From positions 1,736,001 to 1,800,000 of the forward strand of contig AP017895.1 in the NCBI GenBank assembly GCA_002355935.1: DNA of 64,000 nt, in the 5' to 3' direction. Made by a program: the position numbers and the translations under genes. The stretch comes from Rothia aeria (GTDB lineage: Bacteria > Actinomycetota > Actinomycetes > Actinomycetales > Micrococcaceae). This document shows positions 39,963-50,283 of this stretch, in pieces; within the stretch, counting starts at the first letter, position 1, and each line of letters starts with the position of its first letter. The notes under the pieces were generated by a model. The model was not told the origin of the DNA, made no database searches, and saw only the letters and a program-made list of their open reading frames with translations.

Positions 39963-41234
39963 GTGACCATTAAATCCGACGACATTGCTGTGAACCTCGA
40001 AAAGGCCCGCAAGTTTGGGCGCGTCTCTGAAGACGGCCACGTATTCGTCATTGTTGAAGGCGAAGAGTACGCGGTAGGCCAGCTGCCTGACGCCTCAGAA
40101 GAGGAGGCGCTAGCCTACTTTGCCCGCAAGTTCGAGAACGTTGAGGCGCAGGTGACCCTGCTGGAGTCTCGCATCGAAAACAACGCTCCCGCCGCCGATG
40201 TTCAGAAGGGTATCGAATCAATCGGTGCGCAGATTGCCGAGCGGAACATGGTGGGCGACTACGCCGGTATGCAGCAGCGGCTAACAGCCCTGACCGAACG
40301 CATCGGTGAGCTGGCTGAGCAGCAGAAGCAGAACCGTGCCGCCAACCGTGAACGCGCCTTGGCAGCCCGTGAAGAGATCGTGGCTGAAGCCGAGTCGATT
40401 GTGGAGCAGGATCCCGAGAAGATTCACTGGAAGAACTCGCACGCGCGCATGAACGAACTGTTTGATGCGTGGAAGCAGGCCCAGCGGGAAATCCACCTGC
40501 CCAAGTCGGTGGAGGACGAGCTGTGGAAGCGTTTCCGTACCGCCCGCACCACCTTCGACCGTAACCGCCGCGCGCACTTCTCCCAGCTGGATGAGCGCAA
40601 CGCCCGCATTAAGCGCGCCAAGGAAGAGCTGATTTCCCGTGCGGAAGAGCTCTCAAGCTCCACCAACTGGTCTGATACCTCCCGCGCCTACGGCGATCTT
40701 ATGCGCGAGTGGAAGAAAGTTCCGCGCGGCTCCCGCCGGGAGGACGATAAACTGTGGGCCCGTTTCCGTGCTGCACAGGATGTCTTCTTTGATGCCCGTA
40801 ACGCTGCCGAAGCTGAGCAGGATGCGGCCTATGCCGACAACCTGAAGGTGAAAGAAGCGCTACTGGTTGAAGCCCGCGGGCTTCTTCCGGTAACCGATAT
40901 TGCCGCCGCTAAAGCCGCGTTCGATAAGATCCTTGACCGCTGGGATGCAGCAGGCCGCGTGCCGCGTGCCGATATGCGCCGCATCGACTCTGAGCTGCGT
41001 AAAATCCAGGACGAGATTCACGGCGCCGAGGCTGCGAAGTGGAAGAAGAACGACCCCGCGAAAACCGCACGGGCAAACTCGCTGCTTGCGCAGATTCAGG
41101 ATTCCCTCACCAAGCTGGAAACCGAGCTGGCTCAGGCCCAGGCATCGGGTGATGAGAAAAAGATCGCTAAGGCGCAGGAGGCACTGGATGCCCGCCGCGC
41201 CTGGGCAGCCACCCTGGAAGGGTTTGAAGGCTAA
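39963..41234 (+). CDS. DUF349 repeat protein
   Basis: 423 residues on the plus strand, with a GTG start. It is highly charged and helical, with several DUF349-like units (ELWKRFRTARTTFDRNRRAHF near 180, KLWARFRAAQDVFFDARNA near 265, DRWDAAGRVPRADMRRIDS near 325). It has no membrane segment. The family is common in actinobacteria next to hisS and rel, and its role is not settled. It ends at a two-way terminator shared with rel. Confidence 0.88.
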   Translation: MTIKSDDIAVNLEKARKFGRVSEDGHVFVIVEGEEYAVGQLPDASEEEALAYFARKFENVEAQVTLLESRIENNAPAADVQKGIESIGAQIAERNMVGDYAGMQQRLTALTERIGELAEQQKQNRAANRERALAAREEIVAEAESIVEQDPEKIHWKNSHARMNELFDAWKQAQREIHLPKSVEDELWKRFRTARTTFDRNRRAHFSQLDERNARIKRAKEELISRAEELSSSTNWSDTSRAYGDLMREWKKVPRGSRREDDKLWARFRAAQDVFFDARNAAEAEQDAAYADNLKVKEALLVEARGLLPVTDIAAAKAAFDKILDRWDAAGRVPRADMRRIDSELRKIQDEIHGAEAAKWKKNDPAKTARANSLLAQIQDSLTKLETELAQAQASGDEKKIAKAQEALDARRAWAATLEGFEG

Positions 41235-41256
41235 CGCCTAAGAGCGCCAACCGTAT

Positions 41257-41301
41257 CGGGGCGGCTCACCACACTACCGCAAGAGTGTGTGAGCCGCCCC
41301 G
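41257..41301. terminator. Two-way terminator between the DUF349 gene and rel
   Basis: A hairpin of 18 base pairs with one bulged C. The left arm is 41257-41275, the right arm 41284-41301, and the loop ACCGCAAG. It lies between converging genes. Confidence 0.92.
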
Positions 41302-41324
41302 TTCGTGTATAAAAAGGCACCCTC

Positions 41325-43814
41325 TTATGCGTGCGCCGGCTTAGAGCCCGTCAGACGGTACGCCTTATACACGCCGTCAACGTTCAGTACTACGTTCACC
41401 ACATGCTCCAGCATGTACCTGTCCCCCAGTTCAACCGTGAACCTGTCCACCGCTATGTGGTCTTCGGACGTATGCACGCGCGCATCCACAATACTCACAC
41501 CCGAATCTGAGATCGCACGGATGAGGTCATTGAGCAGGCCCTTACGGTCAAGTCCCTCCACCTGAATCTGCACCCGGTAGGTGCTGCTGGGGGTGGGTGC
41601 CCACTGAACCTCCGTTAAACGCGGCTGCTGCTCCTCATCCAGGTTCAGTATATTCGGGCAGTCACGCCGGTGCACCGAAATACCGTTGAGCCGGGTGACC
41701 ATGCCAATAATGTCGTCGGGCGGGACCGGGCTACAGCAGCGGGCGATCTTCGTGAGCACACCCTCAGCCCCCGGCACCAGCACACCGTTGTCGCTCACCG
41801 CGCTGCGGGTCTGCTTCAGCAGGGTTTCGTCAAAGTCGCTCACCTCAACAGTCGGCTCGTCCTGCTGCTCCCCGTTATACAGGTCAATGAGGGTGTCAAT
41901 AACCTGCTTTGTGGTCAGCTCGTTCTCGCCAATAGCCCGGTACATGGTTGCCACATCGTTCTTATGCAGAGTTTGCGCCACCTGGGTCATCAGCTCAGGG
42001 CTCATCATCTTCTGCAGCGGCAGCTCATTATTGCGCATGCTCTTCGTAAGCGCCTCACGCCCACGGTCCAGCGCCTCAAGGCGACGTTCTTTCGCAAAGT
42101 GCTGGCGGATCTTTGTGCGGGCCCGTGAGGAACGCACGAACTTCAGCCAGTCTTCGCTGGGTCCTGCCTCCTCATCCTTCGTGGTCATAATTTCCACGGT
42201 CACCCCGGTTGGCAGCATCGTGTGAAGCGGTACCAGACGGCCGTTTACTTTCGCCCCGACGGTTCGGTCCCCCACCTCAGAGTGAATAGCGTACGCGAAA
42301 TCAACCGGGGTTGAGCCGGAGGGAAGCGCAATAGCCTCACCGTTGGGTGTGAGCACCACAATCTCGTCGGTGTCCAGGGTGTCAGCGAGAGATTCGTAGA
42401 ACTTATCGGACTCGGGGTTAGAGTTAGAAATTTCGGCGATAGCCTGCAAAATACCGACGTTCATTGCTGCGGTCTGGGTGCCGGGTTCGTGCTTGGCGTT
42501 GCTCACCTGCTCACCGCGTGAAGCCGCCTTATACCGCCAGTGCGCAGCCACCCCGTATTCGGCTTCTTCATGCATCTTATAGGTGCGGATCTGCACCTCT
42601 AACGGCAGGTTCCCCGGCCCGTACACCGTTAAATGCAGCGACTGGTAGTTATTGTTTTTTGGGTTTTTAATATAGTCCTTAAACCGGCCTGTCATTGACG
42701 GCCATAGCGAGAGGATATGCCCCAGCACCGTGTAGCATTCGCTCTCCTCTTCCACCATAATGCGCACCGCAAGAATGTCATTAATCTCGTCAAAACTACG
42801 GCCCTTTGTTTTCATCTTCTGATGAATCGAGTAGTAGTGTTTAGGCCGGCCAGTCACCATGGCTTCAAGACCCATCTGGGTTAGCCGCTCGGAGATTTTA
42901 GCGCGGGCGTCCTCCAGAAACGCCTCAAGTTTTGGGGTGCGCTCCCCCACCATGCGCACCATCTCAGCGTAAATATCGGGGCTCATCGCCGCAAATGACA
43001 GGTCTTCAAGCTCCCATTTAATCGTGTTCAAACCCAGTCGGTGTGCTAAGGGGGCATAGATTTTTAGTGTCTCTTCGGCTTTACGGGCCGCCGAGGCCGC
43101 CGCCACAAAACGCCAAGTGCGTGCATTGTGCAGACGGTCCGCAAGTTTAATGAGGAGCACACGAATATCTTTACTCATCGACAGCACCAGTTTACGGATG
43201 GTCTCAATGGAGGCACGCTCACCGTAGGTCATCCTGTCGAGCTTAGTCACCCCATCCACCAGGTAGGCGACTTCCTCCCCAAATTCTGCGGTGAGCTCTT
43301 CCATCGTGTAGTCGGTGTCTTCTACCGTGTCATGAAGCAGCCCGGCCGCCAGCACGGGGCCGGTGGCGCCCATCTCCGCGAGGATCGCGGTCACGGCAAC
43401 CGGGTGAGTAATGTACGGGTCGCCACTTTTACGTTTCTGCCCGCGGTGGTGCCTATTGGCCACCTCAAAGGCACGTTGAAGAACCTGAATGTCCTCCTCA
43501 GGATGGTATTTGCGCAGGGCCCGCACCACCGGGGCGATCATTGGCGAGAAATGTGTCTGTGATGTACCAGGGTCAAGATTTTTAGCGATGCGCCTGCCGA
43601 AAACCAGCCGGTTAGGCACACGCCCGGATGCGGTCATAACGCGGTGCGAACCGCGCACCGGTTTCTTTTTCGGCGCGGTTTGAGGAACCACGCTACTGTC
43701 TTCGGGGTATTGTGGGATTCTACGACCATTTTTACCTTTTCCCTCCTGCGAGTTTTCTGGCCTGGTAGCGGTGGGGTGCTTCGTCGGCCCCTTACGCGAC
43801 GCCTTGTTGTGCAT
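41325..43814 (-). CDS. rel: Bifunctional (p)ppGpp synthetase/hydrolase Rel
   Basis: 829 residues from the ATG at 43814 (MHNKASRKGP). A basic, low-complexity N-terminus of about 80 residues precedes the enzyme. The HD hydrolase part has HRGQKRKSGDPYITHP and LLHDTVEDTDYT (about 125-170). The synthetase part has GRPKHYYSIHQKMKTKGRSFDE near 320 (core KHYYSIHQKM). TGS (TPNGEAIALPSGSTPVDFAYA) and C-terminal ACT (VEGLDRKGLLNDLIRAIS) domains follow. It makes and destroys the stringent-response alarmone. It is a single unit between secF and the DUF349 gene. Confidence 0.96.
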   Translation of the reverse strand: MHNKASRKGPTKHPTATRPENSQEGKGKNGRRIPQYPEDSSVVPQTAPKKKPVRGSHRVMTASGRVPNRLVFGRRIAKNLDPGTSQTHFSPMIAPVVRALRKYHPEEDIQVLQRAFEVANRHHRGQKRKSGDPYITHPVAVTAILAEMGATGPVLAAGLLHDTVEDTDYTMEELTAEFGEEVAYLVDGVTKLDRMTYGERASIETIRKLVLSMSKDIRVLLIKLADRLHNARTWRFVAAASAARKAEETLKIYAPLAHRLGLNTIKWELEDLSFAAMSPDIYAEMVRMVGERTPKLEAFLEDARAKISERLTQMGLEAMVTGRPKHYYSIHQKMKTKGRSFDEINDILAVRIMVEEESECYTVLGHILSLWPSMTGRFKDYIKNPKNNNYQSLHLTVYGPGNLPLEVQIRTYKMHEEAEYGVAAHWRYKAASRGEQVSNAKHEPGTQTAAMNVGILQAIAEISNSNPESDKFYESLADTLDTDEIVVLTPNGEAIALPSGSTPVDFAYAIHSEVGDRTVGAKVNGRLVPLHTMLPTGVTVEIMTTKDEEAGPSEDWLKFVRSSRARTKIRQHFAKERRLEALDRGREALTKSMRNNELPLQKMMSPELMTQVAQTLHKNDVATMYRAIGENELTTKQVIDTLIDLYNGEQQDEPTVEVSDFDETLLKQTRSAVSDNGVLVPGAEGVLTKIARCCSPVPPDDIIGMVTRLNGISVHRRDCPNILNLDEEQQPRLTEVQWAPTPSSTYRVQIQVEGLDRKGLLNDLIRAISDSGVSIVDARVHTSEDHIAVDRFTVELGDRYMLEHVVNVVLNVDGVYKAYRLTGSKPAHA

Positions 43815-43970
43815 GGCGGCGCGCATCCACACGAGAAAACCCGTTGTGTGTTTGTTATGCTACCCAACCTTGACGATACGTCGCAAACTGTGCCCGGTTA
43901 TATGGTGCGCGCCCGCACGCTTTTTGGCCTCTCAGCAGCTGGGCAACCCTGGTGCACTAAAGGGCACGCA

Positions 43971-44006
43971 TAAGGGGCTAGCATCTTGGATGATGCTAGC
44001 CCCTTA
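43971..44006 (-). terminator. Terminator after secF
   Basis: A perfect 15-base inverted repeat, arms 43971-43985 and 43992-44006, loop TTGGAT. It starts 22 bases after the secF stop. The T-tail on the minus strand is short. Confidence 0.85.
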
Positions 44007-44028
44007 CCTTCAAGACCGGTGAGTGAAA

Positions 44029-45120
44029 CTAATCGAAATTCACGACATTCACTTCAATCTTCGGCTTTGAACGTTTCACGGGTTTCTGCTGTGACTCGTT
44101 GTCGGAGTCGGTCTCTTCTTCCCCGCCGTGGGCGCGGAAGTACTCCACCTTCTGCCGCTGCCCAACAATCTTTTTCTCGCCCAGCCGCAGCATACCGTAC
44201 AGCGGTGCCGAGACGAACAGAGTGCCGAACATGCCCACCAGAATACCTACAAAGAGCGAGAGGGAAAGATCCTGCAGAGTGCCCGCACCAAGCATAAACG
44301 CACCAATGAACAGGATGGACCCAACGGGGAGCACACCCACGATCGCGGTGTTAATGGAACGCACCAGGGTCTGGTTAACCGCTAGGTTCGTTTCCTCCGC
44401 GAAGGTCGCATCCTTACGGTCCATAATGTCCTCGGTGTTCTCACGGATCTTATCGAAAACCACAACGGAGTCGTACAGCGAGTAGCTCAGGATCGTTAGG
44501 AAACCAATAATCGCGCTCGGGGTGATTTCGAAGCCCAACGCCGCGTAAATACCCACGGTGACCACCACGGTAAAGAACAAGCCCGCAATGGAGGCGACAG
44601 ACATCTTCCAGGTGCGGAAGTAGAACGCCATACCAATCAGCGCGAAAATCACGAACGCCACCAGACCCCACAGCGCCTGCCGGGTCACATCAGCACCCCA
44701 GGTGGGACCCACATAGGATGAGGTCACGTCGTTTTCGCTGACGCCGTACGCATCCTGCAGGGCTTTCTTCACTTTGAGGGTCTCTTCGTCACTGAGTTTA
44801 CTCATCTGCGCCCGAACAGTGCCGGGGGCAATATGGGTAACATGCACGTCGGAGGCGTCCGGGACGTTCTCCTTGACGATTTTCTCCCCGGTGGAGGATT
44901 CCGTATGAGAAGCCTTCGACACCACAAATTCCGAACCGCCACGGAAATCGATACCCAGGTTGAACCCGTTACCGACCAACGGAAGGATCACTGAGACCGC
45001 CATGAGCGCGGCGGCTATCATCAGCCACAGTTTACGTTTGCCAATGAACGGGTAGGAGCGTTTGCCCGAGTGCAGGTCATTACCGAACCGCGCGAAGACG
45101 TTAGGCTTTACCTCGGTCAT
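44029..45120 (-). CDS. secF: Protein translocase subunit SecF
   Basis: 363 residues. A first membrane helix near 30-50 is followed by GIDFRGGSEFVV (the SecF family mark near 75). Five more helices lie between about 155 and 315. A charged C-terminal tail ends the protein. With SecD it uses the proton gradient to complete Sec export. It follows secD by two bases. Confidence 0.95.
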   Translation of the reverse strand: MTEVKPNVFARFGNDLHSGKRSYPFIGKRKLWLMIAAALMAVSVILPLVGNGFNLGIDFRGGSEFVVSKASHTESSTGEKIVKENVPDASDVHVTHIAPGTVRAQMSKLSDEETLKVKKALQDAYGVSENDVTSSYVGPTWGADVTRQALWGLVAFVIFALIGMAFYFRTWKMSVASIAGLFFTVVVTVGIYAALGFEITPSAIIGFLTILSYSLYDSVVVFDKIRENTEDIMDRKDATFAEETNLAVNQTLVRSINTAIVGVLPVGSILFIGAFMLGAGTLQDLSLSLFVGILVGMFGTLFVSAPLYGMLRLGEKKIVGQRQKVEYFRAHGGEEETDSDNESQQKPVKRSKPKIEVNVVNFD

Positions 45121-45122
45121 GG

Positions 45123-46817
45123 TTACGCCTCCTTCTTTTCTTCAGGGGTGCCCGTCACGTCTTTATCCTCGGCGGCACGGGCGGCACGTCGGCGCTCTGC
45201 GATACTCACATAGTCTTCATCCGGTTTGCGGAAACGACCGGCGCCACGGTACAGCGGGGTTGCGCCCAGCGACTCGGGCGAGAGGCCCGAATGACGGTAC
45301 CCCTTACCGAAGTAGCGGGTATTCGCCAGCAGGGTCAGGGTGGGGTGAGTGAACAGGTACACAACGATCAGGTCGGCGATAGCAGTCAAGCCCAGGGTAA
45401 AGGCGAAGCCCTTCACAGAACCCACCGACACCACGTACAGCACCACTGCTGCCAGCAGGTTCACAGCCTTCGAAGCGAGGATGGTGCGGGAGGCCCGCTT
45501 CCAGCCGTGGTTCACAGCGGAAGGGATGGTGCGTCCGGCGCGTATCTCATCACGAATACGTTCGAAGTACACAATGAACGAGTCGGCCGTGGCACCAATA
45601 GCAACAATTAGGCCCGCAACACCTGCCAGAGAGAGGCGGTAGTTCAACGCCCAGCCCAGAAGCACAATCGCCTCGTACGAGATAATACCCGCCACGATCA
45701 GCGATGCCATGGTCACAAACCCGAGCAGGCGGTACTGGAACAGCGAATAAATGAACACCAGCAGCAAGCCGATGAGACCGGTCAGCAGGCCCACCTTCAA
45801 CTGCTCAGAGCCGAGGGTTGCCGAGATCTGCTGCTCAGATTGGATGCTGAAACTAATCGGCAGTGCACCGTATTTGAGCTGGTCGGCCAGGGCTTTGGCC
45901 TGGTCCTCAGTGAAGTTACCGGTGATCTGTGACTTACCGTCTGAAATAACAGCTTGGGACGTTGGGGAGGACAGCACCTTACCGTCAAGCATAATAGCGA
46001 ACCGGCTGCGCGGGTCGGCGGGGTTCTGCCCACGGATCGAGTTCAGGCGGGAGGTCACATCTTTGAAAGTGGTAACCCCCTGGTCTTTAAACTCAATGTT
46101 CACGCCCCAGCGGCCGGTGGTCACGCCCTGGCCGCTGCTTTCTTGGGAGTGCGAGGCTGTTGCAATATCGTTACCGCTGAGCTCAACACGACCCAGGATG
46201 TACTTTTCGGTACCGTCGGTGGAGCAGGCCACAATCGGTTTTCCGGGATCCTGGTTTTCAGCATCCTCATTATGCCCGGCGGTGCAGTCTTTCGCCTCGT
46301 ATTCTTTCTGCAACTCGGCGGTAATCCAGTTCTTATCCGAGTTGTCTTTAGGTTCCGCGTCCGGTTTGGGGAGCTTATCGTCCGGGGTGCGGCTCTCTTG
46401 CGGGGTTGCCGCGCCTGAACCCGAGGCCAGCACAGGGCGGAACGACATATTCGCAGAAGCCTGAATGAGCGCACGGGTTTCGGCGCTAATAGTGCCCGGA
46501 ACGGAAACCACCACGTTATTGCCCGAACCGAAGGAGGTGGTAACCTCCGCCTCGGAGACGCCCGCGCCATCGACGCGCTGACGGATAATTTCAACTGCCT
46601 GGTTTAGCTGTTCTTGGCTGACAGATTCATTCTGCGACCCGTTAACTTTGGGTGAGAGAATCATCTGCGTGCCGCCCGAGAGGTCAAGCGCAAGTTTCGG
46701 GCCCCACGACCCGCCCGCGTGGGTGGTGCCGAAAATACCCGCGGCCATCACAATCATGAGCAAAACCATTGAGACGAGGGCGCCTCGTGCAGCTGTAAGC
46801 GGGGAACGCTTAGCCAT
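45123..46817 (-). CDS. secD: Protein translocase subunit SecD
   Basis: 564 residues. The N-terminal helix and LALDLSGGTQMILSP near 40 are typical of SecD. A large extracytoplasmic domain carries a Ser/Pro/Glu-rich insert at about 130-200 and ends near 355. Six-helix RND-like part follows (LLTGLIGLLLVFIYSLFQYR, FIVYFERIRDEIRAG). It forms the SecDF complex with YajC. The order is yajC-secD-secF. Confidence 0.95.
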   Translation of the reverse strand: MAKRSPLTAARGALVSMVLLMIVMAAGIFGTTHAGGSWGPKLALDLSGGTQMILSPKVNGSQNESVSQEQLNQAVEIIRQRVDGAGVSEAEVTTSFGSGNNVVVSVPGTISAETRALIQASANMSFRPVLASGSGAATPQESRTPDDKLPKPDAEPKDNSDKNWITAELQKEYEAKDCTAGHNEDAENQDPGKPIVACSTDGTEKYILGRVELSGNDIATASHSQESSGQGVTTGRWGVNIEFKDQGVTTFKDVTSRLNSIRGQNPADPRSRFAIMLDGKVLSSPTSQAVISDGKSQITGNFTEDQAKALADQLKYGALPISFSIQSEQQISATLGSEQLKVGLLTGLIGLLLVFIYSLFQYRLLGFVTMASLIVAGIISYEAIVLLGWALNYRLSLAGVAGLIVAIGATADSFIVYFERIRDEIRAGRTIPSAVNHGWKRASRTILASKAVNLLAAVVLYVVSVGSVKGFAFTLGLTAIADLIVVYLFTHPTLTLLANTRYFGKGYRHSGLSPESLGATPLYRGAGRFRKPDEDYVSIAERRRAARAAEDKDVTGTPEEKKEA

Positions 46818-46856
46818 GTATGCCCCTTACTAGATTTTTATCTTCTCAATCAGCAA

Positions 46857-46884
46857 GAATAGCACCCGTTCTAGGGTGCTATTC
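46857..46884 (-). terminator. Hairpin between yajC and secD
   Basis: Perfect 11-base arms GAATAGCACCC (46857-46867) and GGGTGCTATTC (46874-46884) with loop GTTCTA. There is no T-run on the minus strand, so it may be an intercistronic stabiliser or a partial attenuator rather than a full terminator. Confidence 0.6.
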
Positions 46885-46900
46885 CCGATTATTGTCTTTA

Positions 46901-47280
46901 TTAATTGAGGTCGTAGCCCTTGGCAGGCTTCTCGGGTGACTCGTCTTCCGCCGTGTCTTTGCCCTCGGTGCTTTCCACGACTTCTTCCTTAGCCTCCACC
47001 GGTTCTTCTTCCGCAACATCCACCACGGTGGCAACAGCGTCCAGGCTAATGGTGATGATCGTTCCCTCGGCGATCTCCACAAGTGCTTTACGGTTTTCAT
47101 GGTCGGTTGAGACGATGGTGCCGTACAGCCCGGCACGGGTCATAATTTCATCACCGGCACGCAGGTTTTCCTGCATAGTCTGGGTGGCTTGCATCTGTGC
47201 TTTCTGCCGTTTAGTGCCGCTGTAAATGCTCCAGATCATGAAGAGCACAAAACGGCGAGAAGTATCATCGTAATATCCAT
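46901..47280 (-). CDS. yajC: Preprotein translocase subunit YajC, frame broken once
   Basis: The ATG at 47280 opens MDITMILLAVL, then the frame is lost at A4 (47249-47252). One added base joins it to LFMIWSIYSGTKRQKAQMQ, giving 126 residues. A single N-terminal membrane helix, then the YajC core (LRAGDEIMTRAGLYGTIVSTD) and an acidic Glu-rich tail. It is the small partner of SecDF. Confidence 0.88.
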
Positions 47281-47512
47281 GGTGTCCTCTCTGTAGGGAC
47301 GTGTCCCCGGCGTCGCCCTACCCGGGGTGTATAGGATGGTGACGCGCCTGTGTTCATAGTTTCTCTACTGTACCCATCCTACGCGAGAGCACAGTCTTTC
47401 CCTATCGGTTATGCGCTCAGCCGCAGTTTTTCTTGAGAAACTACCCTGCCACGGTGATGTTTTCCCCACTGAAAACAGCATGACCGTTCCGTGCTAGGGG
47501 GATATTTCGATG

Positions 47513-48577
47513 CTACAGGTTAATATCGGGGGCTTCTAGCCCCAGGTGCTCCCACGCGGCAGGCAGCGCCACACGCCCGCGAGGGGTGCGGCCGATCAGC
47601 CCTTCACGCACCAGGTAGGGTTCGGCTACTGTCTCCACGGTCTCGGTTTCTTCACCAACGGCGATAGCCAGGGTGGATAGCCCCACCGGTCCCCACCGAA
47701 CTTGTGGATGAGCGATTCAAGAACGGCGCGGTCCAGGCGGTCCAGCCCGCGCTCATCCACTTCATACATGTCAAGGGCGGTTGCCGCATTGTGGGCGTTA
47801 ATATTGGGTACATCATTCACAAGGGCCCAGTCGCGTACACGGCGGAGCAGCCGGTTAGCGATACGCGGTGTGCCGCGTGAACGGCCCGCGATCTCTGCGA
47901 ACCCCTCACTGGTGATACTCATATCCATCAGACCGGCACTGCGGCGTAGCACCAGCTCAAGCTCCGGCACGGAGTAGAACTCCAGATGCCCGGTGAACCC
48001 AAAACGGTCACGCAGCGGCCCGGGGAGCAGCCCGGCACGGGTTGTGGCACCCACCAGGGTAAACTGCGGTAGTTCAAGGGGGATGGAGGTGGCTCCCGCT
48101 CCCTTACCAACCACAATATCCACGCGAAAATCTTCCATCGCCATGTACAGCATTTCTTCGGCGGGGCGGCTCATGCGGTGTATTTCATCCAGGAAAAGCA
48201 CCTCGCCGGGGTTAGCGACGAGAGGATGGCCGCTAAATCGCCGGAGTGCTGAATAGCTGGGCCGGAGGTGATGCGCAAAGGGGCATCCATCTCAGCGGCA
48301 ATAATCATGGCGAGCGTGGTTTTGCCAAGCCCGGGAGGGCCGGAAAGAAGCACATGATCAGCGCTGCGGCCCCGCATTTTCGAGGCTTCCAGCACTAGGG
48401 AAAGCTGCTGCCGCACCCTTTTTGCCCCACGAAGTCACCAAGCGATTTGGGGCGCAGGGCCGCCTCAATCATTTTTTCTTCGGGTTCTTCTTCCATGGCA
48501 ACTAGCCGCTGCTGCCCGGGCACCTGACCGGGTGCGTAACCGCCCGACGGCGTAGGCTCATAGGGGTTATCTGTCAC
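47513..48577 (-). CDS. ruvB: Holliday junction helicase motor RuvB, frame broken three times
   Basis: Four pieces join after one added base at each of T5 (48419-48423), G4 (48208-48211) and C4 (47691-47694). The result is 355 residues, the family length, ending EAPDINL. Walker [13 protein letters not shown] and Walker B (repaired) [12 protein letters not shown] are present. The winged-helix end reads [22 protein letters not shown] (core GRTPRGR). RuvB drives branch migration with RuvA. Three errors in one 1 kb gene make a technical cause very likely. Confidence 0.88.
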
Positions 48578-48704
48578 GTGTTCTTATCCTCTGTAGATGC
48601 TGTAGCTCTCGTGCCTGAGCGTGCTGCGGCGGCTCTATCCGATACTACCGTACGCACCACCGGGTGCGGTGTGCTCCCCGTGGTAGGGTGTGTTCCGCCG
48701 TGCG

Positions 48705-49327
48705 TTAGCGCCGCCCAACAGTATTTTGTGCTCCTAAGGAGGCAAGCACCCCGCGAAGTGCCGCGCCTACCGCCTCATTCTCGGCGCCCGGGTTGTGGGT
48801 CACGTAGGCGTCAATCGCGGCATTAGCGTCTTTTTCAGTCCAGCCCAGGGAGGTGAGGGCATCAAGGACCTGCGGTTTCCATGCCAGCCCGCCCTGGGGG
48901 CGGCTGCTTCTTCTCCCTGGCTTTCGCTAAGAATTAGTTTGCCCGCCAGCTCAAGCACAATACGCCGCGCACCCTTGGGGCCAATACCGGGAACCTTGGT
49001 GAATGCTTTATCATCCCCTGTGGCCACGGCGCGCTCCACCTCGCTGGCGGTGTGCACGCTCAGCACAGCCAATGCAATACGCGGGCCAATTCCCGAGACG
49101 GAGAGCATCATATCGAACACTTCACGTTCGGCGGGTTCAGCGAAACCGTAGAGCGTCATAGATTCTTCGCGCACAATCATGCTGGTGAGCACCGTGGCGG
49201 TCTCCCCCAGGTGCAGGCCAGCGAGCGTACGGGCGGTGGCGTGCACAAGCATCCCAAACCCGTTGACGTCGAGGATGACGTTGTCGAGACCTACATGGCT
49301 TACTCTGCCGGTGAGTGACGCAATCAT
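48705..49327 (-). CDS. ruvA: Holliday junction binding protein RuvA, frame broken once
   Basis: The N-terminal OB-fold (MIASLTGRVSHVGLDNVIL) and the helix-hairpin-helix part (MLSVSGIGPRIALAVLS, VPGIGPKGARRIVLELAGKL) are intact. One added base at G5 (48896-48900) restores the C-terminal domain III (DALTSLGWTEKDANAAIDAY) and gives 207 residues. It binds four-way junctions and recruits RuvB. The order is ruvC-ruvA-ruvB. Confidence 0.9.
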
Positions 49328-49509
49328 AGTTTCCTCTCATAGGGCGCACTAGGTACCGTTGCTGTGAGCAGGGCGCGCACCTCCAGTATATTAGAATATA
49401 TCTTCTGAAATCAACCACATGACGGCCCGCCCGCGAAAAATACTTGAGAATAACAGGAAAATCGCGCACGCTATATTCGAAAATAGTATCGAAAAATGTG
49501 TTGGGTCGC

Positions 49510-50165
49510 CTACCTGCGGGCCTTCGCCTCCGCCTCTTTCCACGCCCGCTGCGCAGGAGTGAGCGCCGCACCCCGGGCAGCCTGCACAGGCCGGGACCCC
49601 TGGTGAGTCTGGGTGTGCGCCGCCATATTAATACCCGAACCGATGCCGCCGCCGCGCCACCCGTGACAGATGGCAATAGCGAGCGCATCGGCAGCATCCG
49701 CCGGTTTCGGCATTTTTTCAAGGCCTAGGATGCGGGTTACCATCCGCCCCACGGAGCCTTTATCGGCCCGCCCGGAGCCGGTGACCGCCGCCTTTACCTC
49801 GGAGGGGGTGTGAAAATGCACGGGCACCCCAAGCATTGCGGCCGCAGAAATCACCGCCCCGGAGGCGTGCGCGGTACCGATCACAGTATTGACCTGTTCT
49901 TGGGCGAAGATTCGCTCAATAGCGAGCGCATCTGGCTTATACACTTTAATCCACTGTTGGGTGGCGTTGAATATGCGCAAAATACGCTGATCCAGCGCCT
50001 CAGCCGCCTGGGTTCCGGCGATACCGACGTTCACGAAGTAGGCTTTGCGGTCGGCGGTCATATCGAGCATGGAGATGCCGCAGCGGGTCAGGCCCGGGTC
50101 GATACCCATAATGCGTGTGGCACCGGGTACGCGCGGCTCGGGGCAAGCGGGTGGTTTTCGCTCAT
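49510..50165 (-). CDS. ruvC: Holliday junction resolvase RuvC, frame broken once near the start
   Basis: The ATG at 50165 (MSENHPLAP) has AAGGAG eight bases upstream. One added base at G4 (50140-50143) brings it into frame with IMGIDPGLTRCGISMLD, giving 218 residues. The catalytic acids are visible in GIDPGLTR, AIERIFAQEQ and DAADALAIAICH. The C-terminal extension of about 35 residues is basic. It nicks Holliday junctions. Confidence 0.88.
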
Positions 50166-50283
50166 CCGGTTTCTCCTTATGCTGTCGTTGGCTGTCCCCT
50201 CCGGGGTGCGCCCAGATAGAGTACGGTGCCCGGCTCACGGCCCGCGTGTGCGGGGTGTGTCCGGGCACTCGTGCGTTTTGTGC